Positions 5,151-6,325 of a stretch of DNA of 6,325 bases are shown one piece after another. This stretch comes from Pseudomonadota bacterium. GTDB lineage: Bacteria > Pseudomonadota > Alphaproteobacteria > Rhizobiales > Xanthobacteraceae. The position numbers and the translations under genes are program-made. The DNA lies in contig JAEZBA010000687.1 of the NCBI GenBank assembly GCA_023430245.1, positions 1-6,325 of the forward strand, read 5' to 3'. The notes beneath the pieces were generated by a model. The model saw only the letters and a program-made list of their open reading frames with translations, made no database searches and had not been told where the DNA came from. The first letter of the stretch is position 1. Every line of letters begins with the position of its first letter.

Positions 5151-6325
5151 TGGGCGTCGTCGAACTCGCCATTGTGCTGATCGTACTGCTGCTGCTGTTG
5201 CTGGCGTCCGGAATCTGGATCGCTTTCGCCCTCGCTGCAATCGGCTATGTCGCGATGGCAATAACGGTTTCGACCCCGCCCGGCCAGGCGCTCGCCGCAT
5301 CGATGTGGCAGGCCGGCAATACGTGGGACCTCACCGCGCTGCCGATGTTCATCTGGATGGGAGAAATCCTGTATCGCACGAAATTGTCGGACGACATGTT
5401 CGAGGCGCTGGCGCCATGGATGCAGCGGCTGCCCGGGCGCCTGCTGCATGTGAACGTGGTCGGCTGCGGCGTCTTCGCCGCGGTCTCCGGTTCGTCGGCC
5501 GCGACCTGCGCCACCATCGGCCGGATTTCGCTGCCGGAACTGAAACGTCGCGGCTATGACGAAGGCCTGGCGATCGGGACTCTCGCAGGCTCCGGCACGC
5601 TCGGCCTCCTGATCCCGCCATCGATCATCATGATCGTCTACGCCACTGCGACCGATCAATCGATCGCACGGCTGTTCATCGCCGGTGTGTTGCCGGGCGC
5701 GATGCTGATCGTGCTGTTCATGGGTTTCATTGCGCTGTGGGCGCTGGTCAACAAGCAGCATATGCCGCCGGCGGAGCCCTCCATGCCGCTGATGCAGCGG
5801 CTCGCAGCTTCCCGCCGGCTGATCCCGGTGATGCTGCTGATCGCCGGCGTGATCGGCTCGATCTATGGCGGGCTCGCATCGGCGACGGAAGCTGCGGTGG
5901 TCGGCGTGTTCCTCTCGCTGGTGCTGTCGTGGTGGATGGGATCGCTGACGCGCGACAATTTCACCGCAGCGCTACTGGGCGCGACCCGCACTAGTTGCAT
6001 GATCGCGTTCATTCTTGCGGGCGCAGCTTTCCTCACCACTGCGATGGGCTTCACCGGCATCCCGCGCAATCTCGCCGAATGGATTTCCGGGCTCGGCCTG
6101 AGCCAATGGCAATTGCTGACCGCGCTGACGGCGTTCTTCATTTTGCTTGGCTGCTTCCTCGACGGCATATCGATGGTGGTGCTCACCACCTCGATCAACA
6201 TCCCGCTGGTGGAAAAGGCCGGCTTCGACCTGATCTGGTTCGGTATCTATGTCGTGTTGGTGGTCGAGATGGCGCAGATCACCCCGCCGGTCGGATTCAA
6301 CCTCTACGTCCTGCAAAGCCTCACC
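5150..6325 (+). CDS. dctM: TRAP transporter large permease subunit, DctM family, C-terminus cut off by window
   Basis: DctM is the transport-catalysing membrane subunit, using an ion gradient (Na+ in studied examples) to move ligand handed over by DctP. The frame has 392 codons open to the right edge; the family is usually about 425-440 residues, so roughly the last 40 are missing. Seen: first membrane segment with a six-Leu run (13-18); ALPMFIWMGEIL (63-74); AAVSGSSAATCATIGRISLP (110-129); GTLAGSGTLGLLIPPSI (143-159); GGLASATEAAVVGV (240-253); LGCFLDGISMVVLTT (333-347); EMAQITPPVGFNLYVLQ (373-389). These are the conserved hairpin and ion/substrate regions of the DctM/SiaM elevator fold. No frameshift or internal stop is present. 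It follows dctQ with a one-base overlap and must be co-transcribed with it. Confidence 0.93.
   Translation, partial: MGVVELAIVLIVLLLLLLASGIWIAFALAAIGYVAMAITVSTPPGQALAASMWQAGNTWDLTALPMFIWMGEILYRTKLSDDMFEALAPWMQRLPGRLLHVNVVGCGVFAAVSGSSAATCATIGRISLPELKRRGYDEGLAIGTLAGSGTLGLLIPPSIIMIVYATATDQSIARLFIAGVLPGAMLIVLFMGFIALWALVNKQHMPPAEPSMPLMQRLAASRRLIPVMLLIAGVIGSIYGGLASATEAAVVGVFLSLVLSWWMGSLTRDNFTAALLGATRTSCMIAFILAGAAFLTTAMGFTGIPRNLAEWISGLGLSQWQLLTALTAFFILLGCFLDGISMVVLTTSINIPLVEKAGFDLIWFGIYVVLVVEMAQITPPVGFNLYVLQSLT

Noticed and set aside
4925..5761. Minus-strand open frame of 278 codons opposite dctQ/dctM
   Set aside because: Antisense to well-supported TRAP genes; the product is rich in Gln, Arg, His and Asp with low-complexity runs and no domain, so it is a shadow of the high-GC3 coding strand.

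Overview
The window looks like a chromosomal stretch from a high-GC alphaproteobacterium, most likely in the Bradyrhizobium/Rhodopseudomonas part of the Hyphomicrobiales. The basis is the strongly G/C-ending codons and the style of the encoded proteins; no rRNA or marker gene is present to prove it. Coding density is high. I see no mobile element, tRNA, rRNA or CRISPR array.

Layout: (1) 1-1224, minus strand: N-terminal 408 codons of a hydantoinase/5-oxoprolinase-family ATPase subunit, running off the left edge. (2) 1225-1344: short divergent intergenic region with a 13-bp palindrome and a 9-bp tandem repeat. (3) 1345-1878, plus strand: a DIPP-like Nudix hydrolase. (4) 1848-3350, minus strand: a long-form PiT inorganic phosphate transporter, whose 3' end overlaps the Nudix gene tail-to-tail by 31 bases. 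(5) 3351-3557: divergent control region. (6) 3558 to the right edge, plus strand: a TRAP transporter operon in the order dctP (periplasmic binding protein), dctQ (small membrane subunit), dctM (large membrane subunit, cut by the window end).

The three TRAP genes together encode a secondary, ion-gradient-driven importer for an organic acid. The binding protein captures the ligand in the periplasm, and DctQ and DctM form the membrane part. The ligand cannot be read from the sequence. A 5-oxoprolinase-type enzyme 2.3 kb away makes pyroglutamate one testable candidate, but the two are not in one operon. The PiT carrier and the Nudix enzyme may share a phosphate theme, but that is inference.

The most informative non-coding signals surround dctP. 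A near-consensus sigma-54 promoter (GG-N10-GC, 3501-3516) sits 41 bases before the dctP start. A perfect 7-bp inverted repeat with an 11-base spacer (3392-3416) is centred about 123 bases upstream of the predicted transcription start, where sigma-54 activators usually bind. Between dctP and dctQ is a perfect 10-bp stem with a 4-base loop that ends exactly at the dctQ start codon and contains its only Shine-Dalgarno-like sequence. This would fit a device for making much more binding protein than membrane subunits. I do not see a wholly new system here; the regulatory architecture is the part worth a second look.
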